Assembly: GCF_002286775.1 (NCBI RefSeq)
Contig: NZ_NSGJ01000013.1
Location: 1 to 64,000, forward strand
DNA: 64,000 bases
From: Myroides sp. N17-2
GTDB lineage: Bacteria; Bacteroidota; Bacteroidia; Flavobacteriales; Flavobacteriaceae
Direction of reading: 5' to 3'
How positions within the stretch are numbered: position 1 is the first letter of the stretch; every line of letters begins with the position of its first letter. A program made the position numbers and the translations under genes. The notes under the pieces are model-generated. The model made no database searches, was not told the DNA's origin, and worked only from the letters and a program-made list of their open reading frames with translations. Below are positions 33,326 to 42,632 of the stretch, in pieces.

Positions 33326-33830
33326 AAAACAATCTTTTTAATATAGTCATGATGTACTCACGATGTTGTCAATATACATTCGTATAAATCGAAATAGGAA
33401 CAGTTTTAAAAGAAACTATTGATAAATTGATTTCTGATTGATTTAGGGTAAATTTGGATTAAATATTTTGAAATAGAATTGTTGATTTCTAATGAGATAG
33501 AAATTGAAAGATGAGATAAGGTTACAAATTTACTTTAAATATATAGGAGTACTAGACTCAATGGAATTGTTTTTTAAAAAATACATTATCTTTTTTGTAG
33601 AAAAGGTGAAGTAATCTGTGTTAGAAAAATTGATATTTCTTTTGTGTTTAGGTTGTACATTCTTTTTATAGATGGAACTTGGATGGTGTGTAAATAGCCT
33701 AAACTATTTGTTCAATATTAAATTGTATCGATTTTCTTAGAAACAAGATATATTCAAAAGCATTGAAACTTAGGTATTGTCTTGATTATAAGTTACTTTA
33801 TTAATCGAGTAATATTTTTTCCTTTTAGAT
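33326..33830. other. About 500 bp without gene between the two tRNA-Leu cassettes
   Basis: AT-rich, no convincing ORF, promoter or hairpin seen. Could be decayed insert material between duplicated tRNA units. Confidence 0.45.
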
Positions 33831-33862
33831 TTGTATATAAGCGAAAAAATCTATTATATTTG
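33831..33862 (+). promoter_or_regulatory. Promoter of the second tRNA-Leu
   Basis: TTG at 33831-33833, a 21-base spacer and TATATTTG at 33855-33862. The leader hairpin GGAACA-GGA-TGTTCC is present at 33875-33889. Confidence 0.7.
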
Positions 33863-33898
33863 CCACGTCTTAAAGGAACAGGATGTTCCACTAATTCC

Positions 33899-33980
33899 GC
33901 GGGTATGGTGAAATTGGTAGACACGCCAGACTTAGGATCTGGTGCCGCAAGGTGTGAAGGTTCGAGTCCTTTTACCCGCA
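33899..33980 (+). tRNA. tRNA-Leu, anticodon TAG (copy 2)
   Basis: Same 82-base sequence as copy 1 as far as I can compare, with acceptor GCGGGTA / TACCCGC, anticodon TAG, long variable arm and no encoded CCA. The terminator follows at 33982-34009. Confidence 0.96.
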
Positions 33981-33981
33981 C

Positions 33982-34009
33982 AAAAGCCTCTTCGATTGAA
34001 GAGGCTTTT
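33982..34009 (+). terminator. Terminator of tRNA-Leu copy 2
   Basis: AAAAGCCTCTTC / GAAGAGGCTTTT with loop GATT and a T-tract, matching the first copy except in the loop. Confidence 0.9.
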
Positions 34010-34248
34010 TTTATACCTATTATTTAGCGATTTTATTGTTAGCTATACTAGAGATATTATCAAAGTATGGTAATCAATTTTAGTACAGCTGTGTTAGTTG
34101 TACTGTTTATTTAGTTGCATCAGTTGTCAGTTTTTCGTAAATTCCATTCTTATTAAGATGCAATTAGATTTTAGTGGTGTGACTTTTGCTGTATGGCTTG
34201 TCTAATTAATAGAGAATATATAGAACTTAAAGTAGTTAAACTTTGGAA

Positions 34249-35088
34249 ATGGAATTAAAGAATTTGCTTACGACAATGTTAGAATATGAGTTATATGCTA
34301 GTAAATCTATTAGTATAACTATTGGGACTATACTATTTATAGTTTTTACTTTAATGATTACTAATGTTGGAGTACGATTACTTAAGAAGGCTTTCATTCG
34401 TACAGCTACTCCTGATGTAGCGGCTAGATTAGGAAGTGTATTTAATTTTATCAATTATTTCATTTACCTAATTATGTTTTTCTTTATTCTAAATGTGATA
34501 GGGATTAATATCAGTATGTTCTTAACTACCTCTGCAGCTTTGTTTGTTGGTTTAGGTTTTGCCTTGCAGGATATCTTTAGAGACTTGATAGCGGGTATAT
34601 ATATCTTATTTGATAAAACTTTAAATGTAGGTGATGTAATTGATATTAAAGGAGAAGTCGGTCGCGTAACGACAATAAATCTTAGATGTACTATCGTAGA
34701 AACACGTAATCGCAAATCAATCGTTATTCCCAATCGCAAATTAATAGATGATATTATGAATAACTGGACACATGAAGATCCTATTATTCGTGCTAGAATA
34801 GATGTTGGAGCCTTTATAGGCACTGATGTCGATTTAGTAAGAGCTGTATTGCTTACTTGTGTAGAAGATAATGAAGAGGTACTTAAAGATCCTAAACCGA
34901 TTGTTTTTATAGATCAGTTTGGAGAGTCTTCTATTCGCTTTATTCTATATTATTTTATTGACAATGCGTTTGATAATGATAGAATAGCAAGTACTATTCG
35001 CTTTGAAATAGATAAGAAATTTAAACTGAATAATATTGAACTTCCAGTACCGGTTTTGAAACTAAATAAGAATCAAGAGGAGGTGTAA
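34249..35088 (+). CDS. Small-conductance mechanosensitive channel (MscS family)
   Basis: 280 residues or so from ATG 34249; a TTG six bases upstream is possible but unneeded. Two N-terminal membrane helices (about 20-42, 65-85), then the pore-lining TM3 region with the Gly/Ala-rich GFALQDIFRDLIAGIYILFDKTLNVGDVIDIKGEVGRV and the beta domain TTINLRCTIVETRNRKSIVIPNRKLIDDIMNNW typical of MscS, then the C-terminal ferredoxin-like domain. It protects against hypo-osmotic shock. Monocistronic; the neighbours do not suggest a specialised role. Length is typical of the short MscS class. Confidence 0.93.
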   Translation: MELKNLLTTMLEYELYASKSISITIGTILFIVFTLMITNVGVRLLKKAFIRTATPDVAARLGSVFNFINYFIYLIMFFFILNVIGINISMFLTTSAALFVGLGFALQDIFRDLIAGIYILFDKTLNVGDVIDIKGEVGRVTTINLRCTIVETRNRKSIVIPNRKLIDDIMNNWTHEDPIIRARIDVGAFIGTDVDLVRAVLLTCVEDNEEVLKDPKPIVFIDQFGESSIRFILYYFIDNAFDNDRIASTIRFEIDKKFKLNNIELPVPVLKLNKNQEEV

Positions 35089-35129
35089 ACTAATCTTCTA
35101 TAAAGCGTTCATTTAGTCAATAAAAGATT

Positions 35130-35137
35130 TAATTTTG
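35130..35137 (+). promoter_or_regulatory. -7 element of the GH25 gene
   Basis: TAATTTTG fits the Bacteroidota -7 consensus 17 bases before ATG 35154; no matching TTG at the right distance, so the promoter is partial. Confidence 0.4.
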
Positions 35138-35153
35138 CATTTTTAAATGTCAA

Positions 35154-36044
35154 ATGGCTACTAATAAAACTACTCCTAACCCTATGGCTGCTGTCGGTGC
35201 TAGACCTAAAAGAAAGCCACCTACAAAGCGCAAACCAACCAATAAAAAAAACACTAAGTCAAATACTTGGACTCAGGTGAAGTGGGTTGTTATCATTACT
35301 TTTTTTGTGGGTATAGGTATTTGGTTTGGTATTAGTTTTAAAGAGGGGATTCGTTACTTCTTTAGCGGAGACAAGAAGTCAGAAGGCAAATCTATCTTTG
35401 ATGTTCGCACTGTTGAGGTGCTAAATAGACATGATGATATGTTGGTTGGTTTTGATGTTTCACATTATCAAGGTGTGATTGATTGGAAAGTAGTCGATTC
35501 AGTAGCAGGTAAGGCTTCATTAGATTTTGTGTTTATCCGTGCGACGATGGGTAAGAATGGAAAAGATAAGGCATTTAACCTAAATTGGAAAGGTGCAAGA
35601 GCGAATCACTTTATTCGTGGAGCTTACCATTACTATCGCCCTGATGAAAATTCGACAGAACAAGCAGAGAACTTTATTAAAAATGTCAAGATATCAGAAG
35701 GAGACTTTCCGCCAGTATTAGATATAGAAGATATGCCTAAGGAGCAATCTATGGAGAACTTGAGAAAAGGTCTACAAAATTGGGTTAAACTTGTGGAAGC
35801 TCATTATAAAGTTAAACCAATCTTATATTCAGGAGAGAACTTTTATTCTCATCATCTTAAGGACTGGTTTCCTGACCATGTATTATGGATAGCAAATTAT
35901 AACTTCTTTGTAGAAGAAATTAAGCCTGAATGGCACTTTTGGCAATTCACAGAGAAAGGTGTAATCGATGGTATTGATGGTAAAGTGGATTTGAATATTT
36001 ACAATGGTAGTAAATCAGATATACGAGATCTGTTAGTACCTTAG
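35154..36044 (+). CDS. Membrane-anchored GH25 lysozyme-like muramidase
   Basis: 296 residues. A basic cytosolic N-terminal tail (1-42, rich in Lys/Arg/Pro) leads into one membrane helix (about 43-62), then a periplasmic GH25 domain (about 96-293) with GFDVSHYQGVIDW (Asp101), DFVFIRATMGKNGKD, RGAYHYYRPDENSTEQAENF, PPVLDIEDM (catalytic Asp/Glu about 190-192), KPILYSGENFY and LWIANYN. It cleaves the beta-1,4 bond between N-acetylmuramic acid and N-acetylglucosamine; here probably a housekeeping cell-wall remodelling enzyme facing the periplasm. Monocistronic with a strong terminator. Confidence 0.92.
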   Translation: MATNKTTPNPMAAVGARPKRKPPTKRKPTNKKNTKSNTWTQVKWVVIITFFVGIGIWFGISFKEGIRYFFSGDKKSEGKSIFDVRTVEVLNRHDDMLVGFDVSHYQGVIDWKVVDSVAGKASLDFVFIRATMGKNGKDKAFNLNWKGARANHFIRGAYHYYRPDENSTEQAENFIKNVKISEGDFPPVLDIEDMPKEQSMENLRKGLQNWVKLVEAHYKVKPILYSGENFYSHHLKDWFPDHVLWIANYNFFVEEIKPEWHFWQFTEKGVIDGIDGKVDLNIYNGSKSDIRDLLVP

Positions 36045-36052
36045 AAATATAT

Positions 36053-36095
36053 AAAAGAGAGAGGCTGTTCTAAATAAGAACAGCCTCTCTCTTTT
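36053..36095. terminator. Strong bidirectional terminator
   Basis: 19-base stem starting AAAAGAGAGAGGCTGTTCT (36053-36071) pairs with 36077-36095 around a 5-base loop; closes the GH25 gene and the permease gene from opposite sides. Confidence 0.92.
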
Positions 36096-36109
36096 ATATA
36101 TTGTAATGA

Positions 36110-37195
36110 TTATTTTCGAACGTCTAGTGCGTCTCTGAGTGCATTTCCTATTAACATAAAGCTAATCACTAATACGAACATAGCGAAGCCTGGTAGGAAT
36201 GCTAAATAAGGCTTGCCTAGAAGGATGTAGTTATAGTTCTCTTTAATCATTGCACCCCAACTAGGTGTTGGTACTTGTGTTCCCAATCCCAAGAAGCTTA
36301 GACCGCTTTCTACTAATATGGCTGAAGCGAAGTTAGCTGCAGAGATTACGATCACAGGCGCCATGCAGTTAGGGAGTATGTGTTTAGTGATGATTCTATA
36401 GTTAGAATATCCTAGTGCATGCGCAGCTGTTACATATTGTTGCTCTTTAACGCTAATTACTTGCCCTCTAACAACACGTGCTACCTCTACCCACATAGTT
36501 AGGCCTACAGCTATAAATACTTGCCAAAACCCCTTGCCTAGAGCTAATGTAATAGCGATGACTAATAGTAATGTAGGAATAGACCAAAAAACATTAATTA
36601 GCCATAAAATAAGCGCATCCGTCTTACCACCAAAATATCCTGCTATTGCTCCTAATGTGATTCCTATGACAAGAGATATCAGTACAGCTACAAAACCGAT
36701 TGATAATGATACACGAGCCCCTATAACTAGGCGACTTAGATAATCTCTACCTTGGTTATCTGTTCCTAACCAGTATTTCTTCTCTTTAATAATATCAGAT
36801 TCTTTAGCATCGCCAAACTGACTTAGGGCAATCTTCTTTACATCTTCTAATTGTGGTTGATTACTGTAGTTTTTATAGTGAATAGTATCGTTCTCTATCT
36901 TGTATTCTGAGACAGGGATGAACTTTGTTGCTTCTTCTTTTCCGAACCATAATTCACTCCAAGTTCTATCAGCGTTAGAAGGGATCGTAATGGCAGTGAC
37001 TGTAAATCCAGGAGCTTGTGAGCGTAGCGCTAAGTCTCCAGCATTAGCATTCTTAGAATTATCTGGGATAAGGAAATAAGCGAATAGGGCAATGGCTGAG
37101 ATAGCGATAATTACCCAAAAACACAAAACGCCCCAAAAATCCTTTTTGAATCTTTGGAGCGCAATCTGTGTATATGATTTACTAGTGTTAGACAT
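36110..37195 (-). CDS. ABC transporter permease, OppC/DppC type
   Basis: 361 residues. One N-terminal helix (about 20-45), a large periplasmic segment with the signature KEKKYWLGTDNQGRDYLSRLVIGAR (oligopeptide permease C motif), then the five-helix BPD_transp_1 domain with the ATPase-contacting EAA loop AAHALGYSNYRIITKHILPNCMAPVI. OppC-type subunits form a channel with OppB, energised by OppD/F, for oligopeptides, nickel or similar. No partner subunits are in the window, so it depends on components encoded elsewhere. Its start is one base after the stop of the Prc protease gene, so the two are co-transcribed. Confidence 0.9.
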   Translation of the reverse strand: MSNTSKSYTQIALQRFKKDFWGVLCFWVIIAISAIALFAYFLIPDNSKNANAGDLALRSQAPGFTVTAITIPSNADRTWSELWFGKEEATKFIPVSEYKIENDTIHYKNYSNQPQLEDVKKIALSQFGDAKESDIIKEKKYWLGTDNQGRDYLSRLVIGARVSLSIGFVAVLISLVIGITLGAIAGYFGGKTDALILWLINVFWSIPTLLLVIAITLALGKGFWQVFIAVGLTMWVEVARVVRGQVISVKEQQYVTAAHALGYSNYRIITKHILPNCMAPVIVISAANFASAILVESGLSFLGLGTQVPTPSWGAMIKENYNYILLGKPYLAFLPGFAMFVLVISFMLIGNALRDALDVRK

Positions 37196-37196
37196 T

Positions 37197-39431
37197 CTAT
37201 AATTTAGAACTTACGTTGTTTTTATCACCACTTACTTTGTAAGTTTTCTTTGTGTCTAAGTCATTTAGGATCTTAACACCTTCTTCTATATAGATATCAC
37301 TATTTAGCATTTCGTGCCATCTATCTCTTTTGCTTTCAAGGATAGTGTCTTTTTTGACTCTAGCCATTTCGCTTGGTAAAGAAGAGAACTTCAAGTTGCT
37401 TTTGTATTTAGAAATAGCTTTAAATTTCTTCGCTTTTTCTTCTACTTCTTTTTGTCTAATCTGATATTTATCTAAGTTAAGAGAGAATTGTTTCTCATCT
37501 TTTCTTTCGTTAATCCACTTCGCGTTTTCATCTATTAATTTGAATTGCTCATTAACAGCGATACGATCTTTACTAGATTTGATCACACTAGAGAAGTCAT
37601 TAGCATAAGGAGTATATACTGCTCTGTCTATTTTATCCCAAGGCATAGCATTATCCATATCTCTTTCTCCCATATCGATATATGAATATCTGTCTGGTAA
37701 CACGATGTCGCTTAATACACCTTCACGTTGAGTAGAACCTCCATTGATACGATAGAACTTCTGTAATGTAACTTTAAGTGCTCCTAATTCTCCGAATGGC
37801 TGTGTCTTAAGTAAGTCATTAAGCGTGATTAAGTTTTGAACAGTTCCTTTACCATAAGTATGTTTACTACCGATGATAACACCACGTTTATAATCTTGGA
37901 TAGCAGCAGCGAAGATTTCAGAAGCAGAAGCAGAGAAGTTATTTACTAATACTACTAATGGACCTTCCCATACGATAGGAGTATCTTTATCATCTAATAC
38001 TTTCTGTTTTCCTCTAGAAGATTTTACTTGTACTACAGGACCTTCTTTAGCGAATAGACCTACCATTTTGATAACAGTTTCTAAAGAACCACCACCATTA
38101 TTTCTAAGGTCCATAATGATACCATCTATATTCTGTTGCTTTAATTCTTTGATCTCTTTCTCAACATCTGTAAATGCATTACGGCTGTCTTTATTTTCAA
38201 AGTCAATGTAGAATTTAGGCAAGTGAATGATACCGTATTTCTTATCTCCATCTTGTATGATACTAGACTTAGCATAAGTCTCTTCCATCTCGATAACTTC
38301 ACGCATCACTGGTATAACCTTGATTGTACCGTCTATCTTTTTCATTGTTAAGTAGACAGTAGTGTTTTTCTTACCTTTGATAAGTTTTACTACATTATCT
38401 AGACGCATTCCTACGATATCGATAGGTTCTTCGTCTTTAGACTGTCCTACTTTAAGAATAATATCACCTGTTTCTATTTCTTTTCCTCTCCATACTGGAC
38501 CACCAGGTACTAATTCGTTAATTTCTACACCTTCTGGTTTCTTTCTTAGCACAGCACCGATACCTTCGAAGCTACCACTCATGCTAGCATCGAATTTCTC
38601 TTTATCTTCAGGAGCAAAGTAGAATGTATGTGGGTCAAAACGCTCTACAATAGAGTTTAAGTAGATTGAGAACCAATCTTTTCTTTCTAAGTCTTTAAGA
38701 ACATCAAAATACTCTTCTAAAGATTTTAAAGCACTTTCTCTAGCTTCTTTCTCTAGCTGTTCAAAAGGTTTTTTCTCTACAGGTTTATTGTCTTTTTTCT
38801 TTTTATCGTCTTTCTTCTCCTCTTTTACTACTGGCTCACCGAACTCATCAAGTTCTTCTTCCTCAACATTTTTACCTTCTTGAATTTTTAAGTTGTCGGT
38901 AATAGTAGAAAGGACGTTTAATTTTAATTGTTTACTCCAACGTTCTTTTAATTCGTCAGCGTTTTTCGCATATCCGATACTGTCGTAGTCAGCATTGAAT
39001 ACGTCATCAGATTTAAAATCAAATGGTTTGTCTAAAACTTCAGTATAGATACCTTTAGCTTCATTCATACGTTGAGTGATACGGTCATAAGTCAAGTTAA
39101 AGAAAGAAAGTTCTTTAAGTTGAATCATATCATCTATTAGGTATTCGTATTTCGAAAACTCATCTATATCAGACTGTAAGAAGTATCTCTTCATTGGGTC
39201 TAATGCCTTTAGATATTCTTTATATACTGTAGCAGAGAATTTATCATCAATCTTAGCTGGAGAGTAGTGTGTATTTTCTAAGATATACGTGACTAACTCT
39301 AGAAGCAATTGATCTTTCTCAGGAGTATCTTTCTCTTGTTTAGGCATAAAGCTCCATAAAAGTGCAGACACTCCGACTAGTAGAAGTATAACCTTATAAT
39401 TTCTTTTCATAAATAGCTTAAAAGTATTCAT
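37197..39431 (-). CDS. prc: Carboxy-terminal processing (tail-specific) protease
   Basis: 744 residues. N-terminal membrane anchor or signal (residues about 12-30), a long helical N-terminal domain with a Lys/Glu-rich insert (EKKDDKKKKDNKPVEKK around 210-225), a PDZ domain (GGPVWRGKEIETGDIILKVGQ), the S41 core with the catalytic Ser near 498 (NNFSASASEIFAAAIQDY) and Lys near 525 (HTYGKGTVQN), and the C-terminal DUF3340 region. Prc/Tsp degrades or trims envelope proteins with exposed non-polar C-termini and processes peptidoglycan hydrolase regulators. The OppC-like gene follows on the same transcript. Length fits Bacteroidota Prc. Confidence 0.93.
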   Translation of the reverse strand: MNTFKLFMKRNYKVILLLVGVSALLWSFMPKQEKDTPEKDQLLLELVTYILENTHYSPAKIDDKFSATVYKEYLKALDPMKRYFLQSDIDEFSKYEYLIDDMIQLKELSFFNLTYDRITQRMNEAKGIYTEVLDKPFDFKSDDVFNADYDSIGYAKNADELKERWSKQLKLNVLSTITDNLKIQEGKNVEEEELDEFGEPVVKEEKKDDKKKKDNKPVEKKPFEQLEKEARESALKSLEEYFDVLKDLERKDWFSIYLNSIVERFDPHTFYFAPEDKEKFDASMSGSFEGIGAVLRKKPEGVEINELVPGGPVWRGKEIETGDIILKVGQSKDEEPIDIVGMRLDNVVKLIKGKKNTTVYLTMKKIDGTIKVIPVMREVIEMEETYAKSSIIQDGDKKYGIIHLPKFYIDFENKDSRNAFTDVEKEIKELKQQNIDGIIMDLRNNGGGSLETVIKMVGLFAKEGPVVQVKSSRGKQKVLDDKDTPIVWEGPLVVLVNNFSASASEIFAAAIQDYKRGVIIGSKHTYGKGTVQNLITLNDLLKTQPFGELGALKVTLQKFYRINGGSTQREGVLSDIVLPDRYSYIDMGERDMDNAMPWDKIDRAVYTPYANDFSSVIKSSKDRIAVNEQFKLIDENAKWINERKDEKQFSLNLDKYQIRQKEVEEKAKKFKAISKYKSNLKFSSLPSEMARVKKDTILESKRDRWHEMLNSDIYIEEGVKILNDLDTKKTYKVSGDKNNVSSKL

Positions 39432-39615
39432 TAATTAGTTTTGAACTAAAGTAGTTAAAAAAGTAAATATTTGTATGGTTAGGCAGATAATTATTTGTTA
39501 AAACACATAAACGCCGTATAAATAGTATCTGTCTTATGTTGAAAACTGAGTAACTTCACAGACGAAATAACATATATTCCTTACATTAGCGAATGTAATT
39601 AAAAAAAATGAAACG

Positions 39616-40383
39616 ATGCAAAAACCGTTAATACTTGTTACAAATGATGATGGTATCACTGCTCCTGGTATGAGAGCTTTGATTAGCGTAATGAAAGAGA
39701 TAGGAGAAGTAGTAGTTGTAGCTCCAGATAGTGCGCAGTCTGGTATGGGACATGCCGTGACAATTAACAATACACTGACCTTGGAGAAGGTAAATATTGA
39801 TCCAGAAATAGAAATTGAATATGCTTGTTCAGGAACACCTGTTGATTGTGTGAAGATAGCATTAGGACAAATATTAGATAGAACACCTGACTTATGTGTA
39901 TCTGGAGTAAACCATGGCTCTAATTCATCTATTAATGTTATCTATTCAGGTACGATGAGTGCTGCTTTAGAAGCTGGAATGAGTGGAATACCTGCTATTG
40001 GTTTCTCTTTATTAGATTTTAGTTGGAGTGCTGACTTTGAGCAAATCAAACCTTATATTAAGAAGATTACTACTGAGGCACTGAAACATGGTATACCTAA
40101 AGATGTAGTGTTAAATGTGAACTTCCCTAAACTTCCCACAGAAGATATTAAAGGAGTGAAGGTATGTAGACAGGCTAAGGCTACATGGGTTGAGAATTTT
40201 GACAAACGAGTTAGCCCTCATGGCAAGGAATATTATTGGCTAGTAGGTGAGTTCGTAAATCAAGATAAAGGAGAAGATACTGATGAATGGGCATTACATC
40301 ATGGGTATGTATCTATAGTTCCTGTACAGTTTGATTTGACAGCACACCAAGTTTTAGAGAGAATTAATAGATGGGATCTATAA
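39616..40383 (+). CDS. surE: 5'/3'-nucleotidase SurE
   Basis: 255 residues, expected length. The metal site is seen in LVTNDDGITAPGMRAL (Asp11-Asp12), VVAPDSAQSGMGHAVTI (Ser-x2-Ser-type), the CSGTPVDCVKIAL helix and the SGVNHGSNSSINVIYSGTMSAALEAG segment with the Asn of the active site. SurE dephosphorylates nucleoside 5'- and 3'-monophosphates and is induced in stationary phase in other bacteria. Starts a four-gene block: a 92-residue membrane protein gene starts after one base, then lpxB. Fine match for a housekeeping gene. Confidence 0.95.
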   Translation: MQKPLILVTNDDGITAPGMRALISVMKEIGEVVVVAPDSAQSGMGHAVTINNTLTLEKVNIDPEIEIEYACSGTPVDCVKIALGQILDRTPDLCVSGVNHGSNSSINVIYSGTMSAALEAGMSGIPAIGFSLLDFSWSADFEQIKPYIKKITTEALKHGIPKDVVLNVNFPKLPTEDIKGVKVCRQAKATWVENFDKRVSPHGKEYYWLVGEFVNQDKGEDTDEWALHHGYVSIVPVQFDLTAHQVLERINRWDL

Positions 40384-40384
40384 T

Positions 40385-40663
40385 ATGAAAGATAAAGTAC
40401 TAAACGTCTTTTTAGGTTTTTTAGCAGGTATAGTAGTTACCATTCTTGGGATGGAGTTATATCTTTTGCTATTTACTAACTTCGAATTATTCGGAGATTT
40501 TGAGTTTATAAAATCAATTGGAATATTGGGTAGAGTCACGGCTCTAGGCAGTTTACTTAATTTGTTTTTATTTACATTTTTTATTAATCGCAAGTTAGAT
40601 TTATTAGCGAGAGGTTGTATTTTAGCCGTTATAATTTTAACCATAGTAACACAATTAGTGTAG
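40385..40663 (+). CDS. Small integral membrane protein
   Basis: 92 residues with three hydrophobic stretches (about 6-28, 44-64 and 72-91). The first has GFLAGIVVTILGMELYLLLF, the second RVTALGSLLNLFLFTFF, the third ARGCILAVIILTIVTQL. No family recognised. It starts one base after the surE stop and ends exactly where lpxB begins (stop and start adjacent, TAG-ATG), so it is translationally coupled to both. Similar small proteins occur between surE and lpxB in other Flavobacteriaceae in my experience; function unknown. Confidence 0.75.
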   Translation: MKDKVLNVFLGFLAGIVVTILGMELYLLLFTNFELFGDFEFIKSIGILGRVTALGSLLNLFLFTFFINRKLDLLARGCILAVIILTIVTQLV

Positions 40664-41788
40664 ATGAAGTATTACATAATAGCAGGTGAAGCGTCTGGAG
40701 ATTTGCATGGATCTAATTTGATGCGTTCTATATATAAGAAAGATCCAGAAGCAGAGGTGCGTTTTTGGGGTGGTGATTTGATGCAAAGTGTTGGTGGAAC
40801 CCTAGTAAAACATTATAAAGACCTTGCTTTTATGGGGTTTGTAGAGGTAGTACAAAACCTAGGAACGATATTGCGCAATATTAAGTTATGCAAAAAAGAT
40901 ATCTTTAAGTTTCAGCCTGATGTAATTGTCTTTATTGATTATCCAGGATTTAATATGCGTATTGCTAAGTGGGCAAAACGCATGGGAATAGAGACACACT
41001 ATTATATTTCTCCTCAAATATGGGCATGGAAAGAAAATCGTATTAATGATATCAAAAGAGATTTTGATTATATGTATGTCATTTTGCCTTTCGAAAAAGA
41101 CTTCTATGAGAAGAAACATAATTATCCAGTAACCTTTGTTGGGCACCCGCTAATTGATGCTATTGCTCGTTATCGTTCAGAAGCACATGTTGACTTTAAA
41201 TTAAAGCATAATTTAGACGAGCGACCAGTCATCGCTTTACTACCTGGAAGTCGAAAACAGGAGATAAGTAAGCTATTAAATGAGATGCTTTCGGTGATTC
41301 ATCACTATCCTCAGTACCAATTTGTCATTGCAGGGGCTCCGGGACAGGAAGCTTCGTTTTACGAATCTTTTATAAAAGACCAGAATATCTCATTTGTTTT
41401 CAATGAAACGTATGCTTTGTTAAATATTGCGCATGCTGCATTAGTGACTTCTGGGACTGCCACTTTGGAGACTGCTTTATTTAATGTTCCACAGGTAGTC
41501 TTATACAAAGGAAATCAGGTATCTTACGAGATTGCTAAGAGAATTATCAAGTTAAAATATATCTCTTTAGTCAACTTAATTATGGATGATGATGTGGTCG
41601 TAGAGCTTATACAAGCGGACTGTAATGCAAAAAGGATAGAAGAAGAATTCGCAAAAATCATAAATGGAGAAAAAAGAAATGAAATATTGTTAAAATATAA
41701 TAAATTAATTTGTAATTTGGGCGGTGAAGGAGCGAGTGATCAAGTCGCTAATGAAATTATCAAAAATCATGTGAAAAAGAAAAGTTAA
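40664..41788 (+). CDS. lpxB: Lipid-A-disaccharide synthase LpxB
   Basis: 374 residues, typical. GT-B/GT19 fold with the N-terminal GEASGDLHGSNLM motif, the IDYPGFNMRIAKWAKRMGIETHYYISPQIWAWKENR region, FVGHPLIDAI, ALLPGSRKQEISKL and the C-terminal nucleotide-binding TSGTATLETALFNVPQVVLYKG. It joins UDP-2,3-diacylglucosamine with lipid X to make the lipid A disaccharide on the inner face of the inner membrane. The presence shows an LPS outer membrane. In a probable operon with surE and the small membrane protein upstream. Confidence 0.95.
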   Translation: MKYYIIAGEASGDLHGSNLMRSIYKKDPEAEVRFWGGDLMQSVGGTLVKHYKDLAFMGFVEVVQNLGTILRNIKLCKKDIFKFQPDVIVFIDYPGFNMRIAKWAKRMGIETHYYISPQIWAWKENRINDIKRDFDYMYVILPFEKDFYEKKHNYPVTFVGHPLIDAIARYRSEAHVDFKLKHNLDERPVIALLPGSRKQEISKLLNEMLSVIHHYPQYQFVIAGAPGQEASFYESFIKDQNISFVFNETYALLNIAHAALVTSGTATLETALFNVPQVVLYKGNQVSYEIAKRIIKLKYISLVNLIMDDDVVVELIQADCNAKRIEEEFAKIINGEKRNEILLKYNKLICNLGGEGASDQVANEIIKNHVKKKS

Positions 41789-41809
41789 TCAACCACCACA
41801 AAAACTATT

Positions 41810-42436
41810 ATGAAGAAGTTTACAATATTATTAATCACTATCATTGGGCTGACCGGTATGACGACGGTACAAGCTAATGTTAAGCATACTAAGTCGTATA
41901 GCGTAGCAAAGAATCCAGTAAAGAAGAAACCTATTACAGTTATAGCAGAAAGTAAAAGTGTTGATACACAGATACAAGATGATATAGATGCTTTATTAGG
42001 GGATATACCTGAAGAGAATAGAGCATTAAGAGTAGAACCTAGTGATTTAACTAATCAAGTATTGACTACGGCTTTTGATTATAAAGGAGTACGTTATAGA
42101 TACGGAGGTATGAGCAGAAGCGGAATAGATTGTTCTGGTTTAGTAAGTACAGCATTCGAAGATACTAGTATTAACTTACCTCGTAGTTCTAGTGAGATGG
42201 CTCAAGTAGGTGAGCAAGTAAGAAGATCAGAAGCTCAAATGGGTGATCTTATTTTCTTTAAAACTCGTGGCAACAGAATCAGCCATGTAGGTATTATTAC
42301 AGAAGTTCTAAATGATGAAATCAAGTTCATCCATTCTTCAACTAGTAGAGGTGTTATCGTATCTTCTACAAAAGAGAATTACTACAGTAGAACATTTGCA
42401 CAAATTAATCGTGTAGTGACTGAAAGTTTAAACTAA
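41810..42436 (+). CDS. NlpC/P60 (C40) cell-wall peptidase
   Basis: 208 residues with a signal peptide (MKKFTILLITIIGLTGMTTVQA). The catalytic domain (about 85-205) has GIDCSGLVSTAF (Cys near 110), RISHVGIITEVLNDEIKFIHSS (His) and RGVIVSSTKENYYSRTFAQINRV. It hydrolyses peptide bonds in peptidoglycan stems, usually gamma-D-Glu-mDAP. The basic linker KNPVKKKPITV and the helix QIQDDIDALLGDIPEENRAL are outside the catalytic fold. It is 21 bases after lpxB and followed by a strong terminator. Confidence 0.9.
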   Translation: MKKFTILLITIIGLTGMTTVQANVKHTKSYSVAKNPVKKKPITVIAESKSVDTQIQDDIDALLGDIPEENRALRVEPSDLTNQVLTTAFDYKGVRYRYGGMSRSGIDCSGLVSTAFEDTSINLPRSSSEMAQVGEQVRRSEAQMGDLIFFKTRGNRISHVGIITEVLNDEIKFIHSSTSRGVIVSSTKENYYSRTFAQINRVVTESLN

Positions 42437-42492
42437 GAGAGATATTAGTTTTAAGGTTTAATATATATACTGCCTAGTGTAGGTTAGTAGAG

Positions 42493-42530
42493 AACTCCCA
42501 TTAAGTCTATCCGTAGCTTTAATGGGAGTT
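42493..42530 (+). terminator. Terminator of the surE-lpxB-C40 group
   Basis: Perfect AACTCCCATTAA / TTAATGGGAGTT with a 14-base loop and a run of seven Ts. Confidence 0.92.
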
Positions 42531-42632
42531 TTTTTGTGCAGTAATGTTAGTGAATACTCTCTATGTTAAGTTTGTGTAATCTTTATTTAAAAGGGATAAT
42601 TGTGGATTGAATATTGATGTAATATATTCTAT

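Noticed and set aside
33782..34027. ORF overlapping tRNA-Leu copy 2
   Set aside because: Same reason; identical translated tRNA sequence appears in both ORFs.
34028..34248. Regulatory element upstream of mscS
   Set aside because: No conserved promoter or structured motif could be supported by eye.
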